Positions 43,611 through 56,120 of a stretch of 64,000 nucleotides of DNA are shown here, piece by piece; position 1 is the first letter of the stretch, and every line of letters begins with the position of its first letter. Below the pieces are notes generated by a model, which made no database searches, was not told the origin of the DNA, and saw only the letters and a program-made list of their open reading frames with translations. This DNA is from Talpa occidentalis (lineage: Eukaryota; Chordata; Mammalia; Eulipotyphla; Talpidae): the NCBI RefSeq assembly GCF_014898055.3, contig NW_023601322.1:5289312-5353311 (forward strand), given 5' to 3'. The position numbers and the translations under genes were made by a program.

Positions 43611-43970
43611 GAAAAATGCTTATGCTGAAGTCCCAGTGTCCAGTGCCCTTGAATAGGACTGTGCTTGGAGATAGGACTTCAAAGAGGTCACGATTAAAAT
43701 GAGGTCCTTGGTGGGGAGCCCCGGTCGGGTCTGACTGGTGTCCTGACTTGAGAAGAAAGTTGGTCCAGTCATGGAGGAAAGACCGTGTAGACACGGGGAC
43801 AACCAGACCAGGGGCCAGCCCTGCCTGGATCGCAAACTCCCATCCTCAGAACTAGGAGGAAAGGAGTTTCGGTCGTTCCATGTGTGCTGCTTATTCCTGC
43901 GGCCCCAGGAGGCTGGCGCGGTTGCTATAATAACATCAGCCAAGAGCGGAGACCAACACTGGCCTTCGTA
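43611..43970. repeat. Old interspersed repeat, family unresolved
   Basis: Motifs such as atgctgaagtcccagtgtcc, ttggagataggacttcaaag, ggtgtcctgacttgagaaga are those of a widespread mammalian MER/LTR-type repeat. Confidence 0.5.
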
Positions 43971-44239
43971 AAGGCTTAACCACCTATTAACAGAAAACAA
44001 CACAATGGGTTCCCTTGCACCAGGCTGGGGCGCAAGGCTGGAGAGCTGCTCAGTGCCTGGAGTAGGATCTTGAGGGGTATCGCCGGCCTCACCAGCTTAA
44101 AACAAGTATTTGCTTATAGAGATGAGATAATTCTATCCCAGATAGATCCTGGAGCAGAATGGATCAGTCATTACTGACTTGAAAATGACTGACTTGAAAA
44201 TGACCAAGTACCCTCCCGTATCCTGAATCCCTCCCCCTG

Positions 44240-44605
44240 GGTAATGCCAGGAATGTCTCATGACCTGCTGCCCTCATGGGGCTTCTGTGTGTCTGTCTCT
44301 TCGAGTTGCTATGTTGATGCCCGAGTGGACAACAGAAAGGTAATTCTTGCCATTCTGGAGGCTGGGACTCTTCAGACCAAGTTACCAACAGATCCCGTGT
44401 CTGCCTCTTGGTTCACAGAGCCCTGGTCCTGTGTCCTCAGGGTGGGGGAGGAGAAAGAGCTCCCTGAAATCTCCCCACAAGGGCACTCACCTGTTCCTGA
44501 TGGCTCCATGGTTGCCCCCCAAAATCCCACCTCCTAATTCCATCAAGATCGGTGTTAGGATCTCAGTGTATGAATTTGGGGAGACCCAATAGCATTGCAG
44601 GTGAG
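44240..44605. repeat. Old interspersed repeat, family unresolved
   Basis: The series cattctggaggctgggact, ctggtcctgtgtcctcaggg, acctcctaattccatcaaga, aggatctcagtgtatgaatt belongs to a common ancient mammalian repeat. Confidence 0.5.
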
Positions 44606-44956
44606 AAAATGCAAAATGAGGTGCTTCTCTACATGCCTCTAGATGCTTCCATGCATGCCTTTCAGGCGTATCCTGAATCATCCTGAGTTCTAGCTCTTTG
44701 GGATGTAAATATGTCTCTCCAGGGAATGACTGCACTATTATCTCCATGCGCTGGGATGGCTCCAAACTCAGATCTCTGCACCACTTGGAATAAAACATTA
44801 TTAGTTCTGGGAGGTAAATCTCTCAAGTTCTAGCTTAACAGTCATAAATTGCCTTCCAAACCTCGCTTGCACCCTCTACTCCTAGGTTTCAGTGAAAGTT
44901 GCTCAGAAAGCCCTCACAATGCAGAAACAGAGAAATATATTCTGGAAAACCCCACA

Positions 44957-45125
44957 AGGTGTCAGCAAACTTTGTTCTGTGAGTGCCAAGCAGTAACGAA
45001 GGGAGATTTGAGGACCAGGCTCGGCCGCACATGCTTTTATTTTTTGGAAAAAAAATCTTTAAAAATGTGGAACTCTTTCTTAGCTCAAGGTCACTTCAAA
45101 AACAGGCCTCAGGCTGGATTTGGCC
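44957..45125. mobile_element. Second hAT-Charlie-type remnant, inverted relative to 8553-8760
   Basis: It reads ggtgtcagcaaactttgttc at the left and aaaacaggcctcaggctgga, tttggcc at the right, the same family as 8553-8760 in the opposite orientation. Confidence 0.65.
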
Positions 45126-46720
45126 GGGAACCATGCTTGCCTGGAAGAGGGAGAAAGCCTTCACCGGGTCTAGAACTCCACGCCACACAGAGGGGTGAGC
45201 TCATTTTTTGTTTGATCAAGTTTGGGAATGGACTGTGACTTCCATGAAAGGGGAATTTTTACTTACGACTTTTCATACACGCGTATGACCACAATATGGA
45301 TTTATTGGGGGGTACTGGGAGAGGGCAGCCCCGATATGAACTGGGTGACCTGCCTGTGGGTCCTCCCCTGCAAGCTTTAAAGGGACTTCCACTAAGTCTT
45401 AACCGCGGGCACACACAGGGTAATAAAGTGTTTATTTCTAAAGAAGGGGAAATGAAGAAATGAATAACTCGGGAAAAGAGAGGGAGAGAAATGGGTGAAT
45501 GCATCCTACCAGTTCTGCTGAGCTGGGACCCCAATAGCACGCTGAGAGCTGGCGAGAAGCCAGGAGCCGCCAGGCCCACATTCTGGTTGTGCACCAGGCC
45601 TGGCTGCTCACTCACCTTTAGGTCCCAGCAGCCCTCCCTTTGCTGGTGACGACGTGACGGGATTTTTAGTCCTGGTATGTTGGATCTCTTTGGTCTGGGG
45701 TGGGGGTGGAGCCATAAAAACCTATTTGTGGAGTTTGTACAGGACGTCAAGGCCTTTCTCCCCAACACTACGCCAATGTCAGCGCAGATTCAATGGCAGC
45801 AGAAAGGGGCAGATACAAACCTCTTGGCAAAATGCTGGAGCTGGCGCTGCGGAGTGGGCAGGACCCGTTCCAGAGAGCCGGAGTGGGTCTGTCTGCAGCG
45901 GAGATGGGGACGCGTCTCCACGTCTAGGGCCAGGTTTGAGTCTCCCGGAAGATAACCGGGCGGGGAGCTGCACTTCTCAGGGTGAGAGCCCAGGAGCTCC
46001 ACCAAGCCTGGGGAGGACTTCGGGCTCACAGGCACGGAGGCCAGAGCATCCCCAATGGGCCGAAGCTCTGGGCCTGTGTTTATGCCGCTCGTCAGGCCCA
46101 TGATCAGAACCGCCCGTTCTTTTGTATTCAGGGGGGCTTTCTGCACAGCCGGGCGTCATCTGCCCGGGCCCCCCCTTGTCTGTCTATCAGCATCTTCCTA
46201 AAGTAGCGGTCACTTTCAGCTGCCTTATCTCGGCTGCCCACCGCCGATCAGTTGGTGTATTGCCATAGAAGCCAGTCGAGAAGGTTCCAGTATCGCCATG
46301 TACAGTTGTGATTCGGCCCAACCTCAGCTCCCCCACGACGGGTCCATTCCACAGGGCAAGTCTGATGTCACAGGGACATCCCAGCACTGGCCTTGGTTCC
46401 ACTTTGTTGCAGTGACCACACCCATCTGCCTTTGGTGAGGAAGAGCCCTCTCGTGCGTGCGTGGTGCCCAACACCTGGGGTACCCCTACCCCTGTTTGTT
46501 CACGGGCCTGCTCCACGCGGCTGTTCCCTGTACCATGTGAGTTACGAAAGATAGTGCTTCCAGAAAGGCTCTTCTGGCATGATGGTAATCCTTCAAAATG
46601 GCTGGGGCTCCTTTATGAACGAATCTCCCGCAGTTCTGGTGAAAGATGTGTCTCTGGCCCTACCCAGAGCAGGTCTTACCTGGTAAATCCGCCCTCCTAC
46701 CCCACTGGCCTGACCTTTCT
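45126..46720. other. Unexplained GC-rich intergenic block
   Basis: The GC and CpG content is well above the surrounding AT-rich DNA. Several ORFs of 90-169 codons occur on both strands but overlap each other and match nothing I know. It could be an old LTR element, a processed remnant or a regulatory island. Confidence 0.4.
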
Positions 46721-46726
46721 ATTGGA

Positions 46727-47180
46727 CAGCTTTGTTGAGATATAATTCATAAGCGCTGGAACTCAGTCCTGTGAATTGTACAACCCAGTGTTCTTTTTTA
46801 TAGTCATGTAGTTAGTGATCTGACTCTCCACTATCTAATTTCAGCTCATTTTTATCACCCCAAAAAGGGCCCTACATCCATTATCCAGTTAATTCCTGTT
46901 CCTCCCAGCCTCCAGTCCTAATCTACATTCTCTGTGAAGCTTCCAGCTTCTGCAAATGTTTAGCAACACGGTATAGCTAGACCTGTGTTGTGAGATGATG
47001 TCATGGATTTGATAAGCATCCAGTGACTTACGATCATGAGTATCTTCTCACATTCTACTGGCCACTGTATGTACCTTCTTTGTGTCACTGTGTATTCAGA
47101 TCTTTTGCCCTTTTTTAAAAAAAATGGGCCTGTCTTAATTATTGCATTTTAAGATTATTTATGTATCCTGATACAAACCC
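46727..47180 (-). mobile_element. Old LINE-1 3' end, antisense
   Basis: The sequence agctttgttgagatataatt, cactatctaatttcag, ttttatcaccccaaaaag, gatcttttgccctttttt is the familiar antisense 3' region of ancient mammalian L1. Confidence 0.75.
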
Positions 47181-48485
47181 CTTCACTCCAGTCAACATAT
47201 TGGGAAAACCACATAATTGGTTCAGTTTTCCTGCATCTCCTCATGGGTCATGCTCAGCTCCTCATAACTTAGCGCCTGTTGGCAGCCATCCAGAGGAGGT
47301 CAAAGGGACTCACCGAGTTGGAAAAATTATCCCTATTGTCAAGAGGGTTCAGTGGAATTTAGGTGTCTGTCAGAATCTGCCCATATGTCCTCCTACCAAT
47401 TTTCAGGGTTTCATTCATTTCTATTTAAGATCCCAGCTTCCACAAAAGAGACTCTGCAGTCCTGAGGATTCAATTAGTGTTGTAATTCAACCATGTGCAA
47501 GATACACCTATGGTTTGCTTTTTAGAAATCTCACTCCAGTGGCTACAGGAGACAAGGATTTCTTTCAAGGCAGCTTTTGGGTCCTTGAGGCAGACATTGA
47601 GCTGGGAATTTAAGGCCCTGAGCTCATCATTTTCTTCCCCCCAAGTTCTTCTACACAGTTAGAAAGCAACAAGCCAATCCATTATGTTCCTTATTTCCAC
47701 TAAAGTACACTAAGTCATCAAATACTGAGCTCTCCAGAGCATTGCTTTCTGTCAGCTTTCGCCACAGCATGCCATGGGTTACTAATGACCCATTCACACC
47801 AGAAACCAGGTCACATGTGCCCTTCAATCTAATTTGATGAGCGCCAACTCAAGAAAACCCAAACTGATTTATAGAATTTACCCTTAAGGCTCTGTTCCTC
47901 TGGAGCCACTCCCAGGACCAGAGTCTGTATAAGTAGGACTCAATCGGGGAAGTGGCATTGACAGGCAAAATGTGTGTCTGAACACACACAACATGTATTC
48001 CTTTGTCCTCTTCCAGTTGGAGCTGGCTAAGTCAACTGTCTTTCCAAGGCTGCGTCTTCACATCTAGTGATGGAGTTTGAACTTCCCTGAAGAGACAGAG
48101 CAGGCAATTCAGAAGGGAAGGTGAACACGGCTGAGGAGAGCAAGAATAATTTGGAGCCACCGAGATGGAATGAAAGCGCGTCAGTCAGCTCCTGCTGGAC
48201 TGACCTTGTGGTGCGGGCGTCATGCAGTAGCCAGGACATTCAACGAGAAGCTGGTTGAAGAACCACAGAAGGGGGACCACCGGGCGGCGGCCAGTAATGA
48301 CCTTGTGCCAACGAGGAGGCCGCAGAACACCTGCACCATGGGCATCCCTGGCGTCCAAGGCGGCCTTTTACCCACAGTGTCACTCAAAAAATTCTCTTCT
48401 GCCCATTCTAACAGGAAACAGAAAAGGGATTTCTGGAAACTTTTTCAGTCTAGTCAAGTGGACACATGACAAAGCCACATCCTGG
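47181..48485. other. Intergenic, nothing recognised
   Basis: A 150-codon ORF (47161-47613, +) begins in the L1 remnant and has no recognisable domain. I regard it as fortuitous. Confidence 0.6.
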
Positions 48486-48489
48486 TTAT

Positions 48490-48930
48490 ATGACTTTTAA
48501 TTTTTTAACAGTTTTATTGAGGAATAATTGATACACAAAAATGGCACATGGCAGTGATGTGACAATTTGATGAGTTGTGCCTATTGACACCCATGAAACT
48601 ATTTCCACAGTCAAAGTATAAACATACCCTTTTCTCCCAAGTTTCGTCCTGTCCTTTTATTTTGTTTTTGTTTTACTGTGGTAAGACTATCGAACACGAG
48701 ATAGCGTATGTAACCTTTCTTTTGGCTGTATTTACTGAAGTAATATTGATCGACATCACAGCATGTGTCTTAGGGGTGTAGATTTATACCTCTACAATTG
48801 CATGTTATTTCACCACACCCACCACCCAAACCCCAGTAATCCTCAGCTAGCGCCCCCTCTCCCTTGGCCTGACCCTTCCACCTCCCCTTCTGGGAGCCTC
48901 ATAGCCCAATGTGCTCTCCCCACCTTGCTT
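48490..48930 (-). mobile_element. Old LINE-1 3' end, antisense
   Basis: It begins aacagttttattgaggaata and continues with caatttgatgagttgtgcct, cccatgaaactatttcc and ttatttcaccacacccac, an ordered match to antisense L1 3'UTR. Confidence 0.75.
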
Positions 48931-50138
48931 TTGATGTAAATGATTGTTGGGATTTGAATGAGGGAACAGAAGCAAGGTCATAGAATAAATTAAGGCCAGG
49001 GATGAATCAATGTGTTAGTACTAAGAAGTGAGTTTGTGTGCACAGTCTGAGGGGTTGGTGATCCAGAAAAGTGGCTGCATTGTATTAACAGCAATCAATA
49101 CTTGTTTGTGATTTGCAGTTTCAGCTTGTAACACTGTGCCATTTTTTGCTTCTGAATTCCTGAGAGATATTGATGTGTAATCTGGGTATGCAGAAGCAAA
49201 TGAAGCTGAAAATACTAAAGGCATCATAATTCAAAACTGATAGGTTTCTGGACCAGTGTACTTATTGAAAGTTAAGGAAAATCTAAATGTACACTCTATA
49301 CACCCAAGTCTTTTCTTTCTTTAGTTGAAGATGAACTAGGTCTACCTCAGGGACCCAAAGGCCATGCTGTGAGATAAAAGAAGAAAAAAGATGTCACAGA
49401 ACCTAAAAAGTCATCAGTGGATCGGTGATTTACTGATGAGTCTGATTCAGCAGAATGTTGGCTTTAGAAATCTGAGGGCCCGGGAGAAGGCTCAGGAGTT
49501 CCACATGAACTAGAATAAATCTAAATTATAGGAAGGGAAAAGTGATTTATTTCTCACTATGCTATTTATTCCAAAGTGTTCCACTTAGTTGAACTATTAA
49601 TACTCTGAATAAAACACTCAAGCTAATATTGTACAAGGACACTCACACTCGATTCCCTGTTTCTCCTCCTTAGTGATGGACAGAAGCAACCAGAAGGCCA
49701 TAAACTCATCAAAGGATTGTTAGCCAAGACAATAAAAATTACTAGAAAGCTCTTAGCAAAGCCAAGTGCTATAGGAATGCTAAGTAATGGGGCCAAGCTT
49801 TCGAGGTGAGTGACAATGATCTGTTAGACGAACACAAGCAGAATGTATTTCACTTTTTTTAAATTTTCTTATTGATATAGAAAAATAGTAAAACTATTAC
49901 TTGTTTTTTTTATCAAATATGTTATAAAAATTTCTCCAAGTTTGGTTTTGTAGTTTTAATTTATTATGCTGTGTTAAGATTTTTTAAATTTATTTTTTAC
50001 ATCATTGTTCATTTTTAAACAATATCTGCTTTCCCCAAAATAAAAACAGACAAATATTTCACTCTTTAAGAGAGAAATGAAGGAGGTTAATTAGGAGGAC
50101 TTAAGTAAATCAGATTGATAGAAAGAGGGGCGTAAATT

Positions 50139-50178
<40 letters not shown>

Positions 50179-50436
50179 GGGCCATGCCTTTGATAAGTAG
50201 GAGGTAGATACATAATTTTAGTTATTTTATCTAAAAATTCTGACCATGTAAAGGTGGGTAGTTTGAATTGAATTCAACTAGACTTTGTTTATGTATCATC
50301 TACTATACACCAAATGTTGTTAGGTTACTAGAATTTTAAAATAAGAATATAGACATTAGGACTTCTCTTCATCTTGAGGGGGGAAAAGATATCCATATGA
50401 AAATCTTAATAGAATGTGGTTAAGACTGCAAGCTGA
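48931..50436. other. Intergenic, AT-rich, one (TG)n run
   Basis: Only the TG microsatellite at 50139-50175 stands out. Confidence 0.6.
50139..50175. repeat. (TG)n microsatellite
   Basis: About 18 uninterrupted TG units. Confidence 0.97.
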
Positions 50437-50711
50437 GGGCCTCCCCAATAGAGCAGGGGTTGAAGACAGCACTATGAAGCTATCGCCAGCCACTGTAGCA
50501 TGAGTTCAATCCCCGGCTGGCCAGGGAGCTACCCACATAGCGCAGCAGACCTCTCCTGTCTTGCCTGCTGCTCCCTTCAGCAGTGTATTTCAGTCAGTCT
50601 GCCTGTTCTGTTCCCCGCTGTCTCTGGTGAATCTTCTCACCCCCCACACCTCTGGCTTACACCCCAGTTCTTGTATGCATAAATAAATAAATCTTAAAAA
50701 AAAAAAAAAAG
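50437..50711 (+). mobile_element. T+ SINE in the opposite (plus) orientation
   Basis: It reads in sense from head gggcctccccaatagagcag through B-box-like GAGTTCAATCCCC to tail AAATAAATAAATCTT and a run of A. The tail shows AATAAA plus the TCTT pol III terminator that define T+ SINEs. It is outside TMX3 and is the only sense-oriented copy in the window. Confidence 0.93.
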
Positions 50712-52515
50712 GCTATAAGCTGATTCCTCAGCAGTGGAACACAGACACCAGAGCAACTACCCTGAGTCCCCCCAGACTGTCCTCTGGAGCGTGAACTGGA
50801 GTTTAATAATCCCTTTTGGGTTTGCTGTTTCGTGGGCAGTGAACGTGGTCCTTTTAAGCCAGCATTGGTTGAAATCTCTGAAGGACACTCACACTAATTG
50901 CACCTTTGTGATAATTTTGAGGGTAAGAAAATATTTATCACAAATACTGGAAGCAATTGTGAACTTAACATTTATAAATCATGGATCTACCTCCAAGAAC
51001 AACTGGAATTATAAATGGTTAATATTCTGGTTCTTTGTGTGACTAAGAGCAGGTGATTTACTGAACAAATTATCCTTTTACCAGTAGAAAGGAGAGACTT
51101 GCTAACCATCCCTGTGATGATGATCATATTATAACATATAAATATGGCAAATGAACATTTGTGTACCTTTAATTTATATAGCTACAAGTTAAGTATATTT
51201 TTAAAAGTAAACACTTGTTATAACAAAGTTTGCAAAAGTGGTACCTGCTTGGTATGAATAAAAGTGGTTTTTAAGTGGGTATAAAAATAGAAAGCTTCCC
51301 CTAGCACTCCACTTTTATACAGCACATAGGACTTTTTTGATATGTGATATAATAATGTTTTTTCCTAGTTCACTTTCTGCAGATTGTTGCATAACGTGTT
51401 ATTAGCCTGGTTATGAAGAAATAGAAAATTCTCAGTCTTCTGGAGAGGAACAGAAAACTGAAGATCATTTCTTAATAATTAAAATCTCCTTACGGCTATA
51501 GGTAATTCTTAGAGTTGACCATATTTCATATTTATCTCTCTGACTCCATTGTCTTAAATTTATAATAAGATAGATTGTTATCTTATAGTCCAATTAGTAA
51601 ATATATTACTTAATGTTAGTCCATTGTCAATAAAAATGATCGATATTTGCTGACTGTGGCACTGGACTTAGATATTAAAGAAACTCATCCTAACCCCTTT
51701 CTTCACTTACTCTTTGCAATTATTTCAGTCTTATCCTTTGCCACTGATCTGGACCCTATTTGAAATTTTAGGATCAACTCTTGCATATGATTAATTAAAA
51801 ATCAGAGCTGCAGCTTACGGTATTTTCAAGAGGAAAGAAACTCTCTGGTGTGCTGAAAATGTCCTCCCATTGTTTAGACTTTTCTTCCAAAAAAAAAAAA
51901 AAAATGGAATCAGCAAATAACACCACAATCTGTAAGTAATAACCTGTTGGGAGGATTGAAGGGCCAGGAAATCGACAACAGCGATTAGAATCGATAGTGT
52001 GGGAGTCAGTAATGTTACATGAATTATTTAGTTTTATACTTCTTCCTTAGGAAAAAAAAAATATCTACTGGTTGAGCAAACAAATGTTCTCATTACATCC
52101 TGTCACTCATCCCTAACCACACATGACTGGGTGGTTATTTAGAGAAAGATTATATCTGAGGAACAAGTGCCGACTGACTCTCCTATAAAATGCAGCAGAA
52201 CTTTGAAAGAGCAGGTTCCCAGGGACAAGTCAACCCTGTAGCTCCCCAGGAACGTTCATTATCTCTAAGCCATGCCGAGCAATATTTCTCAAATAAAATG
52301 GTAGCCCGCAGAGGTCCTCCTGAGTATGTGGGCAGAATGAGTAGGATGACAGCAAACCAAGTGCAGAGACCTACAGGTGACAAGCTCCACTGAAGATGAT
52401 AAATTCATTATGAATGAACAAAGCCAATGTAGTCACCCTTCACCATTCCTCCCCCGCTCTCCAGCCAGCTCCGGGCGTCCTGCTGAGAACCAGAAGGAAA
52501 CAAGGAATAGTTAAG
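50712..52515. other. Intergenic, nothing recognised
   Basis: AT-rich, with an A-run at 51890-51903. Confidence 0.6.
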
Positions 52516-52519
52516 AAGG

Positions 52520-52885
52520 ACTTAACCGATGTGGAATCTAAAAAAGGGGAAATTGTGAAATTGGAAAGTAGAAAGGTGGTTACCAGAGGTGGGAGGGAAG
52601 TTGGGGAGATGTTGCTTAAGGGCAAAGACTTGGAGTCAGTCAATGAATATGTCCTGGAGATCTAATGCACAGTACAGCAATTACAGACAACAACGTGTTA
52701 GGAACGACTAAGCTGCTAAGAGACTAGCTCTTCATTCTTCCTGTCACAAAATGGAAATAATGACGTGAGGTGCTAGAGTGTCAGCCATGGACATCTACAG
52801 GCGCATCAGGTCACAAGGTGATCACCATATGTTCATACTGTTCTGTGCCCATTATGTTGCAATAAAAATAATTTTTTAAAAAGAG
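52520..52885 (+). mobile_element. LINE-1 3' end, sense
   Basis: Ordered L1 3'UTR motifs: gtggaatctaaaaaagggga, ggtggttaccagaggtggga, gagatctaatgcacagtaca, gtcacaaaatggaaat and a terminal ataaaaataattttttaaaa. Confidence 0.75.
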
Positions 52886-53489
52886 AGAAACACAACTCCT
52901 TCTCTCTTTTCACAAGATTCCATTTTTACCTGCCTTGTAGGGATTAAAAGACCAGACAAGACAAAAGTTGGGTCATTAGCAGAGGAGGGAGGTCACAGAG
53001 AAGGGAGTGTCTCTGGGGTTTGGCAGAGTTCTTTACATTTGACTCTGAACTTCATAATGAACCAAAAAGAGACACACTGGAAGAGGGCATTGAGAACCCC
53101 AGAAAGCAGCAACCCCAGCTGGATCTAGCCCCAACTTTGTGGAACTACACTATGACCTCATTCTAACATAGAAACAACTAGGAACAGCCTCAAGACAAAA
53201 CAAAGCAAGAGATGCGAGACTGTTTTGCTAGGATGCTGCATGGATCGCAGAAGAAATGCAGTTTCCCTTTGAACGCTAACTGGTGTCCACTAGGGTGAGG
53301 GTATCCTGAGTCCTCAGGAGCTCCAACTCTATCCTTAGATAAATGTGTTGTTTTGCAGCGGGGGAGGGAGGTCTCAATAAATTCCATAGTTGTTCCTCGC
53401 GCATGACCCGTTTCTTCCTGAATTAGGGACCCCACTCCCCTCCACAATAGACGTTCTAGGACTGCTCCACATTGGACACCGTTTTTAAA

Positions 53490-53760
53490 ATGGAAAGGAC
53501 TTTATCCAAAGCTAGGGGTATAGACATGGGTTGAAACTGTCCTTTGAAAAAATTTGTTGATTTATATTGAGGCAAGACTAGTTCACAACACATGAGTTTA
53601 CAGCAGTGTCGTTCCCACCACGCCAGCCACCAAAGGTCCAGTCTCCATCCACCAACAACCAGTTGTCCCCTCACGTGACCCCCCCTTCTCCGCTGGTAAC
53701 CTTCATTTTGTTGCCAGAGTCTCAGGGTTAAATGGTGTTTGTTCACCTGCTGTAGACAGT
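53490..53760 (-). mobile_element. Probable old LINE-1 3' fragment, antisense
   Basis: ttgatttatattgaggcaag, cagccaccaaaggtccagtc and catccaccaacaaccagttg recall antisense L1 3'UTR. Confidence 0.5.
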
Positions 53761-55975
53761 GGCAATTTATTAGAGACCTAGTTTCTCATACTTTCATGAA
53801 TAATAGATGCTATTTAAATTTTTAAAAATCTAGTGAGAAAAGCAAACCTTGTTTGATTTTTGCAAATGAGGCTTACTATTACATAAGCTTACTGGTCACC
53901 TCAGTTCTGTGGTTAGTGATTCATTTTGTATTCACTTGTTTCTATTTTTCTGTTTCAGTGCCATTATTTTCACCCAGTTGTTATCTTATCTTGCAAAGGG
54001 AATGCAACTGAGTATTTGAATCCTGTTTGTTAATCTGCATTATTTGATGTGGCAATTTGATACTTTTACATTAATTAGATTAGTGATCATCAGCATTGGT
54101 TTAATGATACTTAGTTGACATTCTCTATTTGTCACACCTTGTTTAGTAATTTTCATTTCAACTTTTTGCTCTATTGCTAAATATCCTCTATTCTTCATTC
54201 CTATAATGATCTGAAACTCTCCATTCTGTTATAATTTTTCAGAAGATGTTCTTAATTTTTTAAGCTGATTTAAACATGCTTATCTATCAAATAAAGAACC
54301 ATCTGGGACTTTATTCTAATGCTTTTATTTTTAAGGACTACTTCCCTTACAGCTGCAATATTTCTAGCTGTAATTGTTGTGATTTATTACTTACACTGTT
54401 TATCATATTTCTTGCTTTCCTCTTGGAGTTCTTTCTCATTTTGCTAAAAGAGTTGTCTGTTTTTCATTCTTTCTTTTCAAGATTGTATATTATTCTAGAG
54501 TGTGTACCTTTCCATAGAGATTTTAGAATAAACTTATTTATTCTAAAATACCAAATTAGCTTCTTTCATTTCTAATTCATATGTGTGTGTTGGTGAGGTG
54601 AGAATGTAGGGTTTGTTTTTTTTTTTCTGTAGCTTTATTAACTCAAACCAACAAGTTGAGTGTTTCTTTGGATTATGGTATTTTCATACATATGATATTT
54701 TCTTCCTCTTCTGGGTTACAATTCACTTTTACGGTGTACTTGTCTAATACAGTGAAATTTCGCCAACACTTTGGATGTTGAGGCTAAGTTCAGTGTGTCA
54801 CCATCATTATGAATATTATGATCAGTTTAATTTCCAGTCTCTCCTCTTTAGCATTTCTATTCCTCATTTAATCTTATTTCTTTCCTTTTCCTACATCTTC
54901 TTGAGCCCAGTTAAAAAATGATTAAATAAAGAGGAAGTGTTGACAATAATCATAATGATAATTATAAACCACAAACCTTTTAAAGTACTAGGAGACACTG
55001 AGACTATTACTTTCAATCTCTTAAATATTTACTCAACATGAGGCAAATATCATTCTTATAAATATGCATTATTTAAGATTTTTATTATGTCTCAATAACA
55101 GATTAAATCCATCTCCCACTGGTTTAATACACAGTTTTATTTTTTACTTAGAGCACAGACCCAGCTTGGGTCAGTGGTATATATAACCACTCAGCAGCCC
55201 AGACTGTTGGAGATTTTGCTGTCTTATGCTACCCCAACTTAAACAGGGGGATTCCCTGGTTGCCAGAGCAACTCATATTTATAGACAATTGGTAAGCACC
55301 TGCTCTATTTTAGGGGTGGAAAAATAATCTGATCACATACCAAAATGCGAGAAATGGTATGGATAAAACACTAGATGTCTCTATGTACTCTATTTTACAG
55401 TTCAGAAATGAATGTTAGCAAGAACAGGTAATTTTCCAAAGTCTGTACATCCAGTATATAATCTCCATTTCCAGGAAACTTACAATTTTAGTAAATGAAG
55501 CTCCTGGGATTTGAACATGAGTCTGTCTGCATTTATGACTTTATAAGATGTAGTGACACATAGATTAGGAGAATTTTTTAAAATGTGATTTCTACTGGAG
55601 AATTTAAGACATAGCCACTAGTACTTTTATGTATTCTGAGAATAGAGTGATGAAAATTACAAATTTTTTCATCTAGAATGACAGTGTCAAATCAATAAAT
55701 CTTTCCAAGATTGTAAAGTTGTTCCCAGTGAAAAGCAGACTCCTTTAGTGACTGACAGCACGTGTCTGGGCACAAACCACAATTCTAGTTCAGTATCAGA
55801 ACTAATTTAAAAGCCAGAGATTTCATATTTAGCAAGTGTTTTTGTGTATAAGACTTGAGGATATTCTGAATGTAAGCTGGCTAAATTAAAGAAATAACTC
55901 CTGGAAATAAAAGCTTCCTTCTACATATATATTTTATGTTAGATAATGTATGGTGATAGTTTATGAATCATGCAT
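53761..55975. other. Intergenic, nothing firmly recognised
   Basis: AT-rich; 54610-54850 begins with a T-run and may be another degraded LINE. Confidence 0.55.
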
Positions 55976-55977
55976 TC

Positions 55978-56120
55978 CATTTGTTTATTCAACAAATATT
56001 TAGTGAGCTCTAAATATGCCATAGTACTCCTCTAGGTTCTGGGAGCCCAGTAGTGAGCAAAAGGAAGTCCTCTGTCTTTGTGCATGCTGGTGGGGAAGAC
56101 AGAAAATAAGTGAGTGAAAG
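55978..56120. repeat. LINE-2 fragment
   Basis: attcaacaaatatttagtga, gtactcctctaggttctggg and agcccagtagtgagcaaaag keep the order of the mammalian L2 region (attcaacaaatatttattga...). Confidence 0.65.

Noticed and set aside
45259..46146. Overlapping ORFs of 90-169 codons in the GC-rich intergenic block
   Set aside because: They overlap on opposite strands, lack recognisable domains and have no splice or promoter context.
47161..47613. 150-codon ORF
   Set aside because: It begins within an ancient L1 remnant and shows no domain or conserved composition.
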